Shown here one piece after another: positions 25,972-37,441 of a DNA stretch of 64,000 nucleotides. The stretch comes from Cinclus cinclus (taxonomy: Eukaryota; Chordata; Aves; Passeriformes; Cinclidae), in assembly GCF_963662255.1 (NCBI RefSeq), contig NC_085060.1:11719630-11783629 (forward strand), given 5' to 3'. The translations under genes were made by a program, and so were the position numbers. The notes under the pieces were generated by a model. The model ran no database searches. It was not told the DNA's origin and saw only the letters and a program-made list of their open reading frames with translations. How positions within the stretch are numbered: the stretch's first letter is position 1; each line of letters opens with the position of its first letter.

Positions 25972-26305
25972 CACAGAATCACAGAATAGTTTATTTTGGA
26001 AGGGACCCTTAAAGACCATTTCATTCCAACCCCCCTGTCATGTGCAGGGTCACCTTTCACTAGTCCAGGTTGTTCAGAGCTCCATCCAGTCTGATCTTGA
26101 ACACTCCAGGGCTGGGCATTCACAGCCTCCCCAGGCAAGCTGTGTCAGTGCCTCACCACCCTCACAGCAGAGAAGGTTTTCCTAATACTTCATCTAAAGC
26201 CACCCTCGGGCAGCTTGAAGCCATTCCCCCTTGTCCTGTCACTCCATGTCCTTGTAAAAAGTCTGTCTTACAGCTCTCTTATTGCCCCTTCAGGTACTGG
26301 AAAGA
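25972..26305 (-). mobile_element. CR1 LINE fragment, 3' end, minus-strand sense
   Basis: The plus strand begins CACAGAATCACAGAATAG, continues TTTTGGAAGGGACCC, CCAACCCCCCTGTCATGTGC, TTGAACACTCCAGGGCTGG, GTGCCTCACCACCCTCACAG, then CCATTCCCCCTTGTCCTGTC and CCCCTTCAGGTACTGGAAAG. This is the reverse complement of the classic avian CR1 3' end, so the element reads leftwards. It is the best preserved long CR1 piece in the window. It is 5'-truncated and has no coding capacity. Confidence 0.95.
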
Positions 26306-27529
26306 TTTGTTTTCTTTCTGTCTTTTCAACAGCAAAAGAGAAAACTATTTCAGAAAGGTGATTAAATATTTACCGTGAGTACCTTAAATACTGATAGTAA
26401 ACTACCCAAATATAAAGGGCATTGAGATCCTAGCTGTCTGACCTAAAGTGACAGAAGGAACTGGGTAGCGCTAATAACAGTGCCCTGCACCTTTTGGAAC
26501 GAGGAGAAAAATTTTAAGGCCATTAGAGACATTGTCAACCTCTAAAAGGACACTGTTGAAGAAGATCCTGTAGTGTACATCAATATGGGTTCCCAACAGT
26601 GCTGCACAAGGTTGCATTTTTTTTAAAAAAATACAGGTTTATACTCGATGAAACAAAGGAGACTGATGGTCAGGCAGAGTTTGCACAGTGGTTTTAGAAA
26701 ATTTCCATTTTTTAAGATGGTACCTTGCATTAGTCTGATAGAAGTGCACATGAGGTGTGGATGTAAAACATGATCGAAACAGAAGTCTAACTGTCCCCAA
26801 TGCAAATTCTCTGTAATGATGCACAAACTGAAGGGTAAAAGAGAATCAGGATCATTTTTTTAATACTTATGAGAATACCATGTCATTATATGTTTTTCTA
26901 GTTATGTGTGTGCTGAAAAGAAAATTGATACATTGCATTAAAATGATGTACAGGCACACAGTCTTGCACTTAGTCTGGGAATATTCAGATTTTTAAAAGA
27001 TAAGAAAGGTGAAAGTGGGCTGTGAAAACACCAATCAGAAGTTTTTAATTTCTGGACCAAAAGAAGGAGCCAGAAAGTAGGGGAGGTTGCTATTCTATTT
27101 AATTCACTGAGAGAAGACCTGGATTTTGTGAAGCTAGGCTAAATACACCAAGTGTGGAAAACTGTATTGCACTCCCATATTATTCAGTTCCTGAACAGGT
27201 TTTGCCCCAGAATTTCTGCTAGAAACTGTACTTCCATACTATTGTATATAGTAGAGCTAAAAGAGAAGTAACTGCAATTTCTGATGGGATATTTCTTTCC
27301 AGAAACTGTACTCCCAGAACCAAATGGATAGAGAGAAGCTGATTTTTTTTTTTTTTGAAAAAGAAATGAAAACTGATGTATTTTCATAGTCAAGTGGTGA
27401 AAAATGTACCAGAAATAGATTTGTTTACAGAACAGTTCCTACCATGCAAAAGACTGAAGGAAGCAGCACTGCCTTGTAGGCTGTTTACAGGCTGTGAAAA
27501 AGGAATCTGAACATGATACTGACTCTCTC
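26306..27529. other. AT-rich non-coding DNA, nothing recognised
   Basis: No gene or repeat family recognised apart from a T14 run at 27,343-27,356. Confidence 0.5.
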
Positions 27530-27820
27530 TCAAGGCTCTCCATCACTACATGACACTGGTCTCCTTTGTTCCCTTTTTAAATTTTCAAAGAAAATAATAG
27601 GTTTAACAGTGCCATGTCTCACATTCAGAAAGAACTCCTGCAAATAACTGCAAACCTTCTCACAAAATTCACCTCTAAGGTATCTTTTTCCAAGATGCCT
27701 ACCCAAAAAATCTGCCAATAGTTGGGCTCTTCGTGTGCTGCAGCTGCTGTCTAACACATTGACCAAAAATGCAAGCAAGTCTCCTGATATATTCTCCTGT
27801 ACCTGGATATATCGATTCTT
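27530..27820 (-). other. Candidate exon or decayed coding remnant
   Basis: On the minus strand, after an acceptor-like TGCTCCTGCAAGTTTAG, a frame of about 96 codons stays open to a stop at 27,530. It is Leu-rich and looks amphipathic helical, for example GDLLAFLVNVLDSSCSTRRA and FCEKVCSYLQEFFLNV. A weak donor (TTTTTTGG followed by GTAGGC) at 27,703 could end it at 118 nt. Otherwise it would be a terminal exon. I do not recognise the protein. A neighbouring minus-strand frame (27,751-28,008) overlaps it by about 70 bases in another phase, so a frameshifted relic is possible. Such a frame is also within chance expectation. Confidence 0.2.
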
Positions 27821-28048
27821 CTAAACTTGCAGGAGCAAAAATTATGCATCTCTTCCCACAAATATGGCTCCTTCGTTAACGTGCTCTGGGGAGCAGAGGG
27901 AAGAGCTGCGATTTCCATGCCTGGGGAGGCATGTTCCTGGCTGATTTTCCTAAGCCATGAACACAAGGTGGTGCTGATGCTCCTGGCACCGGGGCTGATT
28001 CGCCACATCCCAGGAAGCCTGACTTGGGTGGTGGTCGCCGATGTGTAG
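27821..28048. other. Locally GC-richer block with overlapping open frames
   Basis: More GC-rich than its surroundings and open on both strands: plus 27,827-28,048 (ending PGSLTWVVVADV) and minus 27,751-28,008. The raised GC lengthens open frames on both strands. Neither frame matches a family I know. It may be an old repeat, a coding remnant or a conserved element. Confidence 0.3.
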
Positions 28049-29170
28049 CTGGAATACCAGGTATTTAATTTGCCTTAAGTAAATTATAAGAAATGCTATA
28101 TATTAAGAAAAACATTTTGTTTAAAAGTTAAACTCTTATTTGTTTGTTTGTTTTTAATAAACTGGGGGAAAAAAATCCATTTCCAACTGATATAGAGAAC
28201 TGTTTTCTTCATTATTTTGGTTTGAACTCCAGAACCCTCCAAACAGATCAGTTGTATATCCCAGCTTTCCTCCAAGACCCAAATAGAAGTGAGTTCTAGG
28301 TCATGAATGAAAAGGAATAAAAGATGTAAGAGCATCCATATATTTTCAGATCTTAAGAAGAAATGAAGAGAAACCCTAAAGTCACACAAGAGAAACATGC
28401 AAAATGTATAAATAAGTATACTCTCAGGTAATTGGAAGGAGCTGGAGGTATGAAAAGATTAGTTTAAATGCTTTGCTGCCTTTAAAAGGAACTTCTTTGG
28501 TACTGCAGAAAGCTGTACCTAAACTAGAAGATTCGAGAAACCTTTTACTAAGAAAGATGACTATTAAAAAAAAAATTGTTGAAAAATATTCAATTGAAAT
28601 GTTTATTCCAAAATATGAATGCATGATAAAAGAGGTTTGAGTCTATCTGCTTGCCCATTAGAGTGGAACTAAGGTACTCTCACTTTTGAAGAGAGATTAA
28701 ACTTCCACATAACAGGGATTGTTTCTTTCCCAAATGAAATAATAAACTTATCATTTCATTGAAAGTTGACAGTGGAGAAGATAAGGAACATAAAAAAACA
28801 AAGGCATATTTGATAGAGCATTTTGGATACATTGTTTCATCAATCTCATGGTTGCTTTGCAGTTTAATTTATTGTATAAATAGGAAATCCTAATCAGGAT
28901 CTGTTTTCAAATATATTTTATAAAGACATAAAATCCCTTCTTCCATATTTGTCTTTCAGGTTCATCTGATAAATACATATTATCATGTTAGGGAGAATTC
29001 TGACTCAGAGTTCTGGTTTTTGAGGCCAATGAACATACTTTAGGAAGGATAATCTATCCAGCCTTTCCTGTTCCCTTATATTACATAATAATCCCCTATG
29101 TTCCTGCTGCTTTTCTTCTTTCTTGTATTTTTGCTAATCTCTTATGCTTATGTATTTACTTTTCCCTTAG
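28049..29170. other. AT-rich non-coding DNA
   Basis: No repeat family seen. A strong plus-strand acceptor (CCATATTTGTCTTTCAG) ends at 28,959, and the frame after it is open for 28 codons, but no usable donor follows. Confidence 0.4.
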
Positions 29171-29269
29171 GAGAGTATACAACAACAAGACCTAAATATC
29201 TTGATCTCTTCAGCTTGATTAGACATGAAAGTATCTCTGGCCTAATTAAGAAATGTCCTGAAGCAACAG
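29171..29269 (+). other. Candidate internal exon (99 nt, phase 1-1)
   Basis: A long pyrimidine-rich stretch ending TTTACTTTTCCCTTAG is an excellent acceptor, and GAAGCAACAG followed by GTAGAA is a fair donor. The 99 bases between are open in one frame with the same phase at both ends, so the exon could be skipped without a frameshift. The encoded piece runs EYTTTRPKYLDLFSLIRHES and then ISGLIKKCPEAT; it looks protein-like but I cannot place it. The strand agrees with a plus-strand transcript from the CpG island about 6 kb away. Chance is not excluded. Confidence 0.25.
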
Positions 29270-30332
29270 GTAGAATGGAATGAGTTTGAAATCTGATCCT
29301 GAGATCATCTTGTCAGACAGTCCTAGTTATTAAAGAAGCCTGGGAAATTGCTACTGTGGAGAAAAAAATAATGCTTAGTATAAATCTCAGTGGAAGAGAT
29401 GACTAATTAGAGATAATTATACACAGATTTCTTGCATTAAAAGTGCTTTTAAACATAAACATTCAAATTTTACTTAGACTCCCAAGTGCTTCCTAGGAGG
29501 TAAGCTTGCAAAAAAAAGTCTTTTAAATTATGTTAAATGCTTTTAAAACAAATGGTTTTTAAGAGGCATCTCACTGAAAATTGTGATGCCTTGATTTTTT
29601 TTACCTTCAGTTTTGTAAGAAACTGCAATAAAATTTATGGCCTAAGCTAGTATCCTAATTGCCCTATAACAAAAGTAATCAAGAGTCATGCTGGAATAAT
29701 TTGCTACTGTTATCTAGCAACTTCTAATATTGTACCCAAAATTCACTTGATAGAAAGACACTGAACTGTCTTTAGAACTGAGGCTGAAACTGTGAGAAAA
29801 TTGATGAGTAACTTAAAAAAGGATGCTGTGCTAAAATATATGTTATCTATGAGATAAAACCAGACAAACAAAATCAGAACAGAAATTCAATCCAAATGAA
29901 ACAAACCAAATTACCTAAGACTTAGGATACAATCCATTAGCAAATTTCTGGAATACTTATTGAAAGTTATGAAGGTCAGTGTAGAAGATTGTCAAGTATC
30001 TTCATCCCTTAGCATCACTTACACTGGAGCAAATAGAGAATTTCACTTTTTTCATTTTCGTTTTTTGTATTTGTTAGCAAAATCTCTCAAATTACTCCCA
30101 CAAAAACTGCAGGTTGAAACTGATGGATGTGGGGTTTTTTGAGGTAGTTAATTAAGACACTGTATATCACACAAACATACTGAGGCATATCATGAACATA
30201 TCATTCTCATGCAGGTGTTCAGGAAAATCTATACATACTGGTTTATTTAGGATTCATTGAGAAGGTTTTTAGTCTTTTAAAATATTGTCAATTCACGTGG
30301 TTCCTTTTGGAAAAACAGTAACACACAGCAAT
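29270..30332. other. AT-rich non-coding DNA
   Basis: Nothing recognised. A strong acceptor-like tract (TTTCGTTTTTTGTATTTGTTAG, ending near 30,076) has only a weak donor 35 bases later. Confidence 0.45.
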
Positions 30333-30398
30333 CATCCATCCATCCATCCATCCATCCATCCATCCATCCATCCATCCATCCATCCATCCATCCATCCA
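30333..30398. repeat. (CATC)n tetranucleotide microsatellite
   Basis: About 16 uninterrupted copies of CATC/ATCC. A perfect array this long is normally highly length-polymorphic. Sequence just right of it leads into a CR1 relic. Confidence 0.97.
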
Positions 30399-30469
30399 AG
30401 ATACCTGTCAGGTTCTTTATCTTCTACTGTACACTGATGTCAGAAGAACATATAATGCCTTTATTAACA

Positions 30470-31084
30470 GCCTGAACAGTGGGCAAGGGCATACACTTGG
30501 TGAGTTTGTGAATAATATCAAGTGGAGGGGGGTGGTCTGTCAGAGCCCAGGGCTCACACGACCCTTAGGAAGTTCAGTCAGGGGTAGCACAAAGTCCTGC
30601 ATGTAAGTGCAGAGGAGTCATGTGCCTGTACAGTGCACAGCTGAGGCAGGACAGCAGGAGCACCTGGGGATCCTGAGGAACCATCTGAACAAGAATTAGC
30701 AAAATATCTCTGAAAGACTGTATCCAGCAGGTAGGGGAGGTCGTGCTGTGCCTCTCTGTGGGATGTCTGAGTCCACACCTGACAGATGGTTTAGAGTTCC
30801 CCTAGTACAAGACAGACAGCAACTTTCTGGAATGAGTTCAGCAGGATGGGACAGAAAAAAAGGCAACAGGTACACATGAGAAATTCCAACTAGGTATTAT
30901 GAGAAATGTTTTCAAATTTCTCATGTGAGTGTTTTCATTTCATGGAAATACTAGAGCATGTTGCCTGGAGGGGTCTCATCTTTGGGACTATTCAAACGTG
31001 AAAGGTCCAGGCTCCAAGTGGTAGTAAGATAAAAAATTTCTTGAGATCCCTTCCAGATTATTTCTTAGTTCTGTTATCGATCAC
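30470..31084 (+). mobile_element. Old CR1 LINE fragment, plus-strand sense
   Basis: A degraded CR1 covering the end of the reverse-transcriptase frame and the 3' region. Recognisable blocks in order: CACTTGGTGAGTTTG, CACAAAGTCCTGCATG, CACCTGGGGATCCTGAGGA, TGTATCCAGCAGGTAGGGGA, GATGTCTGAGTCCACACCTG, GAATGAGTTCAGCAGGA, then TGTTGCCTGGAGGGGTCTC and a tail GAGATCCCTTCCAGA with TTCTGTTATC. Substitutions and indels break the coding frame throughout, so no functional protein remains. It is clearly older than the copies near 19.2 and 26.0 kb. Borders are approximate; the part at 30,845-30,960 is the least certain. Confidence 0.8.
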
Positions 31085-32726
31085 TTATTTTTCATTACAC
31101 CGAAAGAAAACAGGATAAAAATATTTTCATATAAAGCCTTCACAATCACTCTATTTATTACAAACTATTCCTTTTATTTTATTAAACCCATTGTTCCAAT
31201 GAGATAAAGTCCTGAATAGCCACAGAAAACACGAAGATATTTTCAGCACTTCACTTAACTTTGAAAAGTGAGATTTGTATCATCGTTGTCCTTCCAGTCT
31301 TTACTACCTTCTAGTTATGGTCATTGGTATCAGCATATATTGAAAGAGATCAGTGATTATAAGTAGGTGAAGAGTTAGATTATGCAGATGGTCATAACAA
31401 ATAGTGAGTGTTTAATCTTTGTGAGAAGTTTTTTAAGGAGCTGTTCCTCAAGTATAAAAATCTCTGGTTTTATAATTAAAATTGGTGCTTCACTACTAAC
31501 CATGTCAATAGTCTGAAGTAAGAGCAAATGTACAAGCTTAATATTCTCACTATTTATCTTCTTTTTCACTCGCTTACCATCAGAACATACTGTCAGTAGT
31601 GATGGAGATTGAGGGTCAATGAAAGCAGAGTGTGGACACCCATGATCATACAAAATACACTGCAATGAAAGTAAACACTGCAGGTTGCTATAAAAATGTC
31701 CGGAAAAGGCAATGAATTTGCAAGATTTGTCTTGCCAGTAAAAAGTGAAATAAGTAGAATACCATGGCCACATTTGTTCTATAAATGGATTTTTTAAAGC
31801 AGAAAATAATCTTTTTAGAAGTAGTCTTCAAGTCAAAAATGGAATTGGACAGGAATTATTTATCAGACAGACAGTAATAAGCTGTAACTGGAGGGTGTCT
31901 GAGTCTTACAGTGCTATAGCAAGCACATAGACAATTACAGAAATATTCTGATAATTATTAATGCAGTTTGAGGGTGCCAGTTGCAGAAGGCTGGATCCCA
32001 CATTCTGTAGCACATTTTTAACTAAAAGTTATGGGACAGAAACGTTAGTATTCAAGGCTGCTTGCTCTTCTCTGTTAATTTACATTTATATTCTTAATGT
32101 CTAGATTGAGCCTAGGGAAATTTATTTCATTAATGCTAACTTTTACAGAAATCCCAATATGCACAGAAGTTCCTGGATTGCAAGGCTAGTTAGATGAGAA
32201 TGCAGAAGCTAAATGTAATTGCTGGGTGGTTATGATAGTTAAATATGTACTGTCAGTTTTGGTTTCTGAAATCCCTGTAGACATCAACCTACTGTTCTAA
32301 AAAATACAAAGTAACAGAATAATTAATTAAAATATCTTTAAAACAAGCATTTTGAGTTTACACACTTTCTGCAGATATGTTTAAAACTGTTACAGCACAA
32401 CAACATTGGTTTTGGTTTTTCAGGAAGAGTTAGATAATTTGATCTGTGAAAAATTAGATAATTTTATCTCTGCTTTTTTTCAGTTTTTGAATGGATGGCA
32501 AATTACAAATACATGTGCAGCCATTTTAAGAGTCTATATTGGGTCGTGTTCTGGCAGGCTTTTGTGAAGTGCAGCAGTTTTACAATGCTAATGCAGCATT
32601 AATGGGCACCCATTTGCTGGCTTTCATCAGCTCTGAGCAGAAGGTTCTGATGCAACTTCTTTAAAAATAACCCTTTTAGAGATCTGGGTGCAGAAATCTT
32701 GGTCACCTGCAGAAATCCTTGAATGG
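31085..32726. other. AT-rich non-coding DNA
   Basis: A minus-strand frame of 132 codons at 31,375-31,773 is the longest here. It begins at an ATG but has no recognised domain, and one frame of that length is expected by chance in this much AT-rich DNA. A strong plus-strand acceptor (TATCTCTGCTTTTTTTCAG) ends at 32,482 without a good partner donor. Confidence 0.4.
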
Positions 32727-32790
32727 ATACATATATTTGTCTATGTATGTGTGTATACACAAATAGATAGATATATATGTACACACACAT
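32727..32790. repeat. TA/TG/CA/GATA low-complexity tract
   Basis: A mixture of ATATAT, TGTATGTGTGTATAC, GATAGATA and ACACACAC units. An imperfect microsatellite. Confidence 0.75.
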
Positions 32791-33860
32791 CTGCTTGGGC
32801 AATAATGGGCTCAGGAGGAATACGACTTGATAATTTTGTTACACAGTGATTTAGTGCCCCAGGTCTGCTGGCAATTTCTGCCAGGCACATTACTCCAAAC
32901 ATGAAGTTCTGAGCTGCCTCAACCCTATGGAAGCTGTGTAATTCATATCCATTAAAAAAAAAAAGCATATTTGCTTTAAGTGATCACAAAATTATGTTAA
33001 TATCCATCTTGCACAGGTAAAACTGCACCACTAAGACAGTAGATAATCATACAGGGAACAAATAAATTGAAAGTGAATATGAAATATGCATGGGGGATTT
33101 ATGAAAAAACATGTTTTCTGCAAGGTAATCTCTTATAGAATTTATAGTACTGTATATCACCAAAGAGAGAAACTGGAGAACAGGTTAATAGCTGGACTAA
33201 TTATAAATCCAGGTATATATAACTCAGCATCCTAAACAGGATTACACCCTTCACTTCCAATAAGAAGCTATAAGGGAAATACTCTTTTGGCACCTCTTGG
33301 TCTTTTCTGTAATATTTATTAGTAAACTAGCATTTAATTCATTATTTATACGTTTCTGACACCCATCTCATTTGTTTGATATCTAATTTTTATCAGTAGT
33401 ACTTTGTAGACAAGCAGGTACTTCAGGAAAGCAGAATGCATAGTAAATCTTCAATAGCCTTTGGGAAAATGCACTGAGTATGTAACCCTGACTAAATAAC
33501 ACATGGGGATATGGGACAGCAAGTTAAACTTACAGTTTTGCTATACTTGAAGTAAATTTTAACGTTTCTGTTATTCATCCTAAGTGCAAAATCTTTAATT
33601 TGGATTTTCACTGTTCAGCAATGGATCAGAAACACAACCATTCTCATGGGAATGAGAACATAAGCAGCAGAGAGTTCCCTCATGCTTCTTTTACCTAAGG
33701 CTTCTTTATGTTGTTTGTGTATTGGGAAGAGGAGAATCAGTGTCAAACAATCGAACACAATGTTTGGTATAAAAACTAATGACTAGATGAAAAAATAAAA
33801 GTTTATGAATGAGTGAATTATGTACAGTTCTACTGTTTGCAAACTGATAAGCCCACATAG
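32791..33860. other. AT-rich non-coding DNA, nothing recognised
   Basis: No gene or repeat family recognised. Confidence 0.5.
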
Positions 33861-33900
33861 GTGTTTATATATATGTATATATATGCACATACATACATAA
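33861..33900. repeat. TATATG/CATA microsatellite
   Basis: GTTTATATATATGTATATAT followed by GCACATACATACATAA. A simple repeat. Confidence 0.75.
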
Positions 33901-36900
33901 TAGGGAGCCTTAACTTGGTATAGAAATATTATTACCTATCCTGTGGATGTGCATACTGCATAGCAGCTCCCAGAGCTCTTAATTGCGGAATTTGGAAAAA
34001 TAGGGCCTTAAGCCTACATACTATTAAAAAAAACCTAGTGTCTGGCTGTGGAAATGCATGGGAAAGGTTTCTGGTGTGAAAATAAATGAGATATGTCAAT
34101 CTTAGTGGAAAAATGTAGAAATACTGTGAGTCATGAGTAGAAGTAATACTGAAATATAGACAGAGTTGAAAGACAAATGGAAAAGTGCAGTAATAATTCT
34201 TAAAACTGTGTTTTGCTATGCTAAATAGTATCTATCTGACCAAATTTTTACAGCTGAAGATAATATTTTGCAGATTGAAATGCATTATTTTTCCCTCTTT
34301 CAAAGATCTTGCATTACTATAAATGCCACAATTCTCAATTGTTTGATAATTTTACATAGTTGTCACAAAAAGGTATTTTTTTTTTCAGAGACCCCCTCAG
34401 AGGTAATTATCCTTTTGCTGGATAACCTATCAAATGCAGAAAGAGCTTCTGTTCCATAAAACTCTCAGTGGTCTTGGACAGCAAAGAATTGCAGACATTT
34501 CTTTTTTCTCAAAAATAGTAAAAGTGTCAACTAGCCAAGCCTCTCAGTAACTGCAACTAAATGCGATGGCTTTCAGCCTTTTGGATTCACTGCTGACAAT
34601 TCTTCCTGAATCCTACTCCCTCGTCCTTGCTGGAGATAAAAAGCAGGAGGACCAGAACTGATGGAATGCAAACTGCAAAGGTCAAAGGAGTTACTGCAGC
34701 CAGTGGTGCTGGAATCAATCTTGGCTGAGGGGAAATAGAAAAAAGTCTGACCTGCTTTAGAGCTGCTCACTGATGATGTGGGAGTAATGCATAAAACAAG
34801 TAAAGCGTGTTATGTCACTGTTTGATAAGCACTGATTTAGTAATCAAGCAATAAGTTAGTTCTATGCAAATTAGGCCCTGCTCCCAGTTTGGCAACTGAC
34901 CATATTCCAGACCTTATTTTTGATTCTGTTAGAACAGCATTGACACAAAGAACATTAGTCTCTATTAATGAAAAGTATGTCATGGGAGTGTGAAAAATCC
35001 CTGTTGTTATTTTGTGGAAGAACTGAAGAGAAAAATGTCATAACTACAAGTTGTAGAAAATAACTTTTGATATTTAGCTGCATGAAGAAATGTACATAAT
35101 GTTTACTGCACAGATTCTTTTGAACCAATGTACAATTCTTTAAAAAAAAATTGTCAGTAATCTATTTTCAAGAAATTTAAATTTTTGCTTTCAATTGTGA
35201 CCCAAAAAACCCCTTCAAAAGCCAATCAAACAAAACCAAACTTTGCTCCAGTTGATAATCTCACACAGGCCTCCTATAAACACAAGCACTAAATCTTTAT
35301 CTCATTACCTCTTTCCTTGTTAGAGGCTAAATGATACTTCTTCCTATTGTAAGAGGAATGAAGAGTATGCATTTTCTGAGCTGCTGAAGCTTGTTATTGA
35401 AATTAAGCTTTATGACACTGCTGTTTTCCATACTTGGACCCAGTCTATTGGATTTGTGTGGCTGCGTCCAGAAATAAGAAGGGCAAATGTCAATGCATTT
35501 TCAAAAGAAAAGGCAAGGAACAGGTTGTTAAATGGGCTGAGTTAAGCAATCTTCTAGAAAGGACAGCTACTAATAAAAGTAGGATTGCTTGTCCTAATGT
35601 GCTCCCGTTTCTGTGACAGTACAGTCCAAACTCAACAATGTCACTTTCTTTTACTTTTGATACCTTTGCATCTTTGTGCTTTTCAGTAAGATTGATTCCT
35701 TCAAAAAGGCTGGATGGCAAGGAACATCTCAACCCCTTCACTCATCTTTACGTAGCAGAATGTGTATTTCAGTGTTTATGAAGTGGTGAGAAAGTACTGC
35801 TCCTATTTTCAAAGAATTCTTGTCAATTTTCCTTTCCACGTGTTATAAACCATATTGATGTGAATGCCTTCTGAAGTTACTCAGTCAAAAAAGTAATTCA
35901 TTTCAGTAGAATGATTTCTGAGGCACATCACTGCCCTGTAGACTTTCATCATATTCCTTTCTTCACATGAAAAATGAATACATTTCTAAACTGCAATTTT
36001 AAATATTGAATAAGGCTACTGATATCAATAAGTTTGATTATTCAAGACATGAACTTATGAAGGGTTGAACGCTATTATTATCAAGTACAAAGCAAGAGTG
36101 TGCAGCCTTTTCAATGTAGCTAGAGCACTTTGGAGGATTGAACCCTAAAGAAAGATGATTAACATTTTACAGAAATTAAAGCAGAGAGATGGAAGCCAAG
36201 ATACTACATAAACCCAATGTTTGGCCCTTTAGATTTTTGGATATCTTAATTTAGAAAGACTTAATTTCTATTAAAAGTGCATTTAAGCAATGATCAATAA
36301 TTTTTATCATTTTAGCCATATATCACATCTATTTCGTAGTGTTCATATTCCCTTGGATCAAGGTGTTGGCAGGATATTTAACACTTCATTAACACACGGT
36401 ATTAGCATGGAATAACAGGTTATACTGACAACAATATGCACTTTGCAATTTGACAACATTCATTTAGAATTAGTAGCAGAGGCTGAGCTAGGAAGCAATT
36501 ATATTATAAATGGGATGGCAGGGAAAAACAGAGTTTTTTGTACTTTATTAATAACTTAATGTACAGATGTTAAGGTCCTGATGAGCGTATATATTACCTT
36601 CATATATTCACATAACTACTATGGAAGTAGAAGACAAAGGAAATTAGACATGTGATCACAACCCTAGTTGCCTCTGCCGTTTGTCTGTATTTTACTTTGC
36701 TAATTCTAGGGGAAAAAAAATAAGTTTAGCACTATGTGCCATCAGTTTTCCTGTTGACTTTCTTTCTTTAGAAATCAAATGAAATTCTGATGAGGAATGG
36801 GCACATATCTATCTGCTGTATATGTATCATTTTTGAGCATTAATGTTTTAATTTTAAAAATGTCATTTTTTTGAGTAGTTTGATAAATAGCAAATGCATT

Positions 36901-37378
36901 TGTTTTGGATTAGCATTTCTGTTCTTCAAATTGATTTTAACATACTTAATATGTGCTTTGATTCTTACAGCTCTTTATCTGCTCCTTTATTTCAGTAGAG
37001 TTGTCTTTTTCAAGGAGTACACACGGTGGATGTTTTGCCCAGGGTATTCTGATTCATCTGATTCTAGTGTGCTTTCCTATTCAGACAGTTGTCACAATTT
37101 GAAAATTTATTTTCTTTTCATCAAGTTCTTTCTCTTTCCATGAGGTATAATTTTATTTACTTTTCCCTCTTCTTCTGCCCTCTCCTTCTTGTTCTTTTTG
37201 ATACCTCAGTTAAAGGAAGCAGCACTTTATTTAATGCTGTTGTCAACCATGGCTGAATATATTACTACAGTGTGAATTATTCTGCTTTCATGAAACACTA
37301 GAGGAATTGTAATCATACAAATTCTGTTAAGTCAATGAAATAACTTGATTGACAGAAAACAATATTCTCTCATTTCAG
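33901..37378. other. AT-rich non-coding DNA
   Basis: No gene or repeat family recognised. A T10 tract plus CAG near 34,388 makes an acceptor-like site followed 14 bases later by a donor-like GTAATT; it is not called as an exon. Short open frames (60-90 codons) at 35,434, 35,490 and 36,871 have no splice context. Confidence 0.45.
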
Positions 37379-37441
37379 TAATCTGGAACCTACAGATTTG
37401 ATAGCAACACATCCATAAGCACTGATGGGCCTTGTTTGCAG
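37379..37441 (+). other. Candidate non-coding exon (63 nt)
   Basis: A good acceptor (ATATTCTCTCATTTCAG) and a perfect donor (TTTGCAG followed by GTGAGTAT) bracket 63 bases. All three frames contain stops, so if transcribed this would be an untranslated or long non-coding RNA exon, or a premature-stop exon. Its strand matches the possible plus-strand transcript from the CpG island. It is the strongest splice-site pair seen right of the island. Confidence 0.25.

Noticed and set aside
30333..30398. Regular repeat considered as a CRISPR-like array
   Set aside because: Four-base units with no spacers in vertebrate DNA: a microsatellite.
31375..31773. 132-codon minus-strand open frame
   Set aside because: In DNA of this AT content, one or two frames this long are expected by chance in 64 kb. 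No domain recognised and no splice context.
34388..34402. Acceptor TTTTTTTTTTCAG with donor CAGAG/GTAATT
   Set aside because: Only 14 bases between sites, and the acceptor is a homopolymer.
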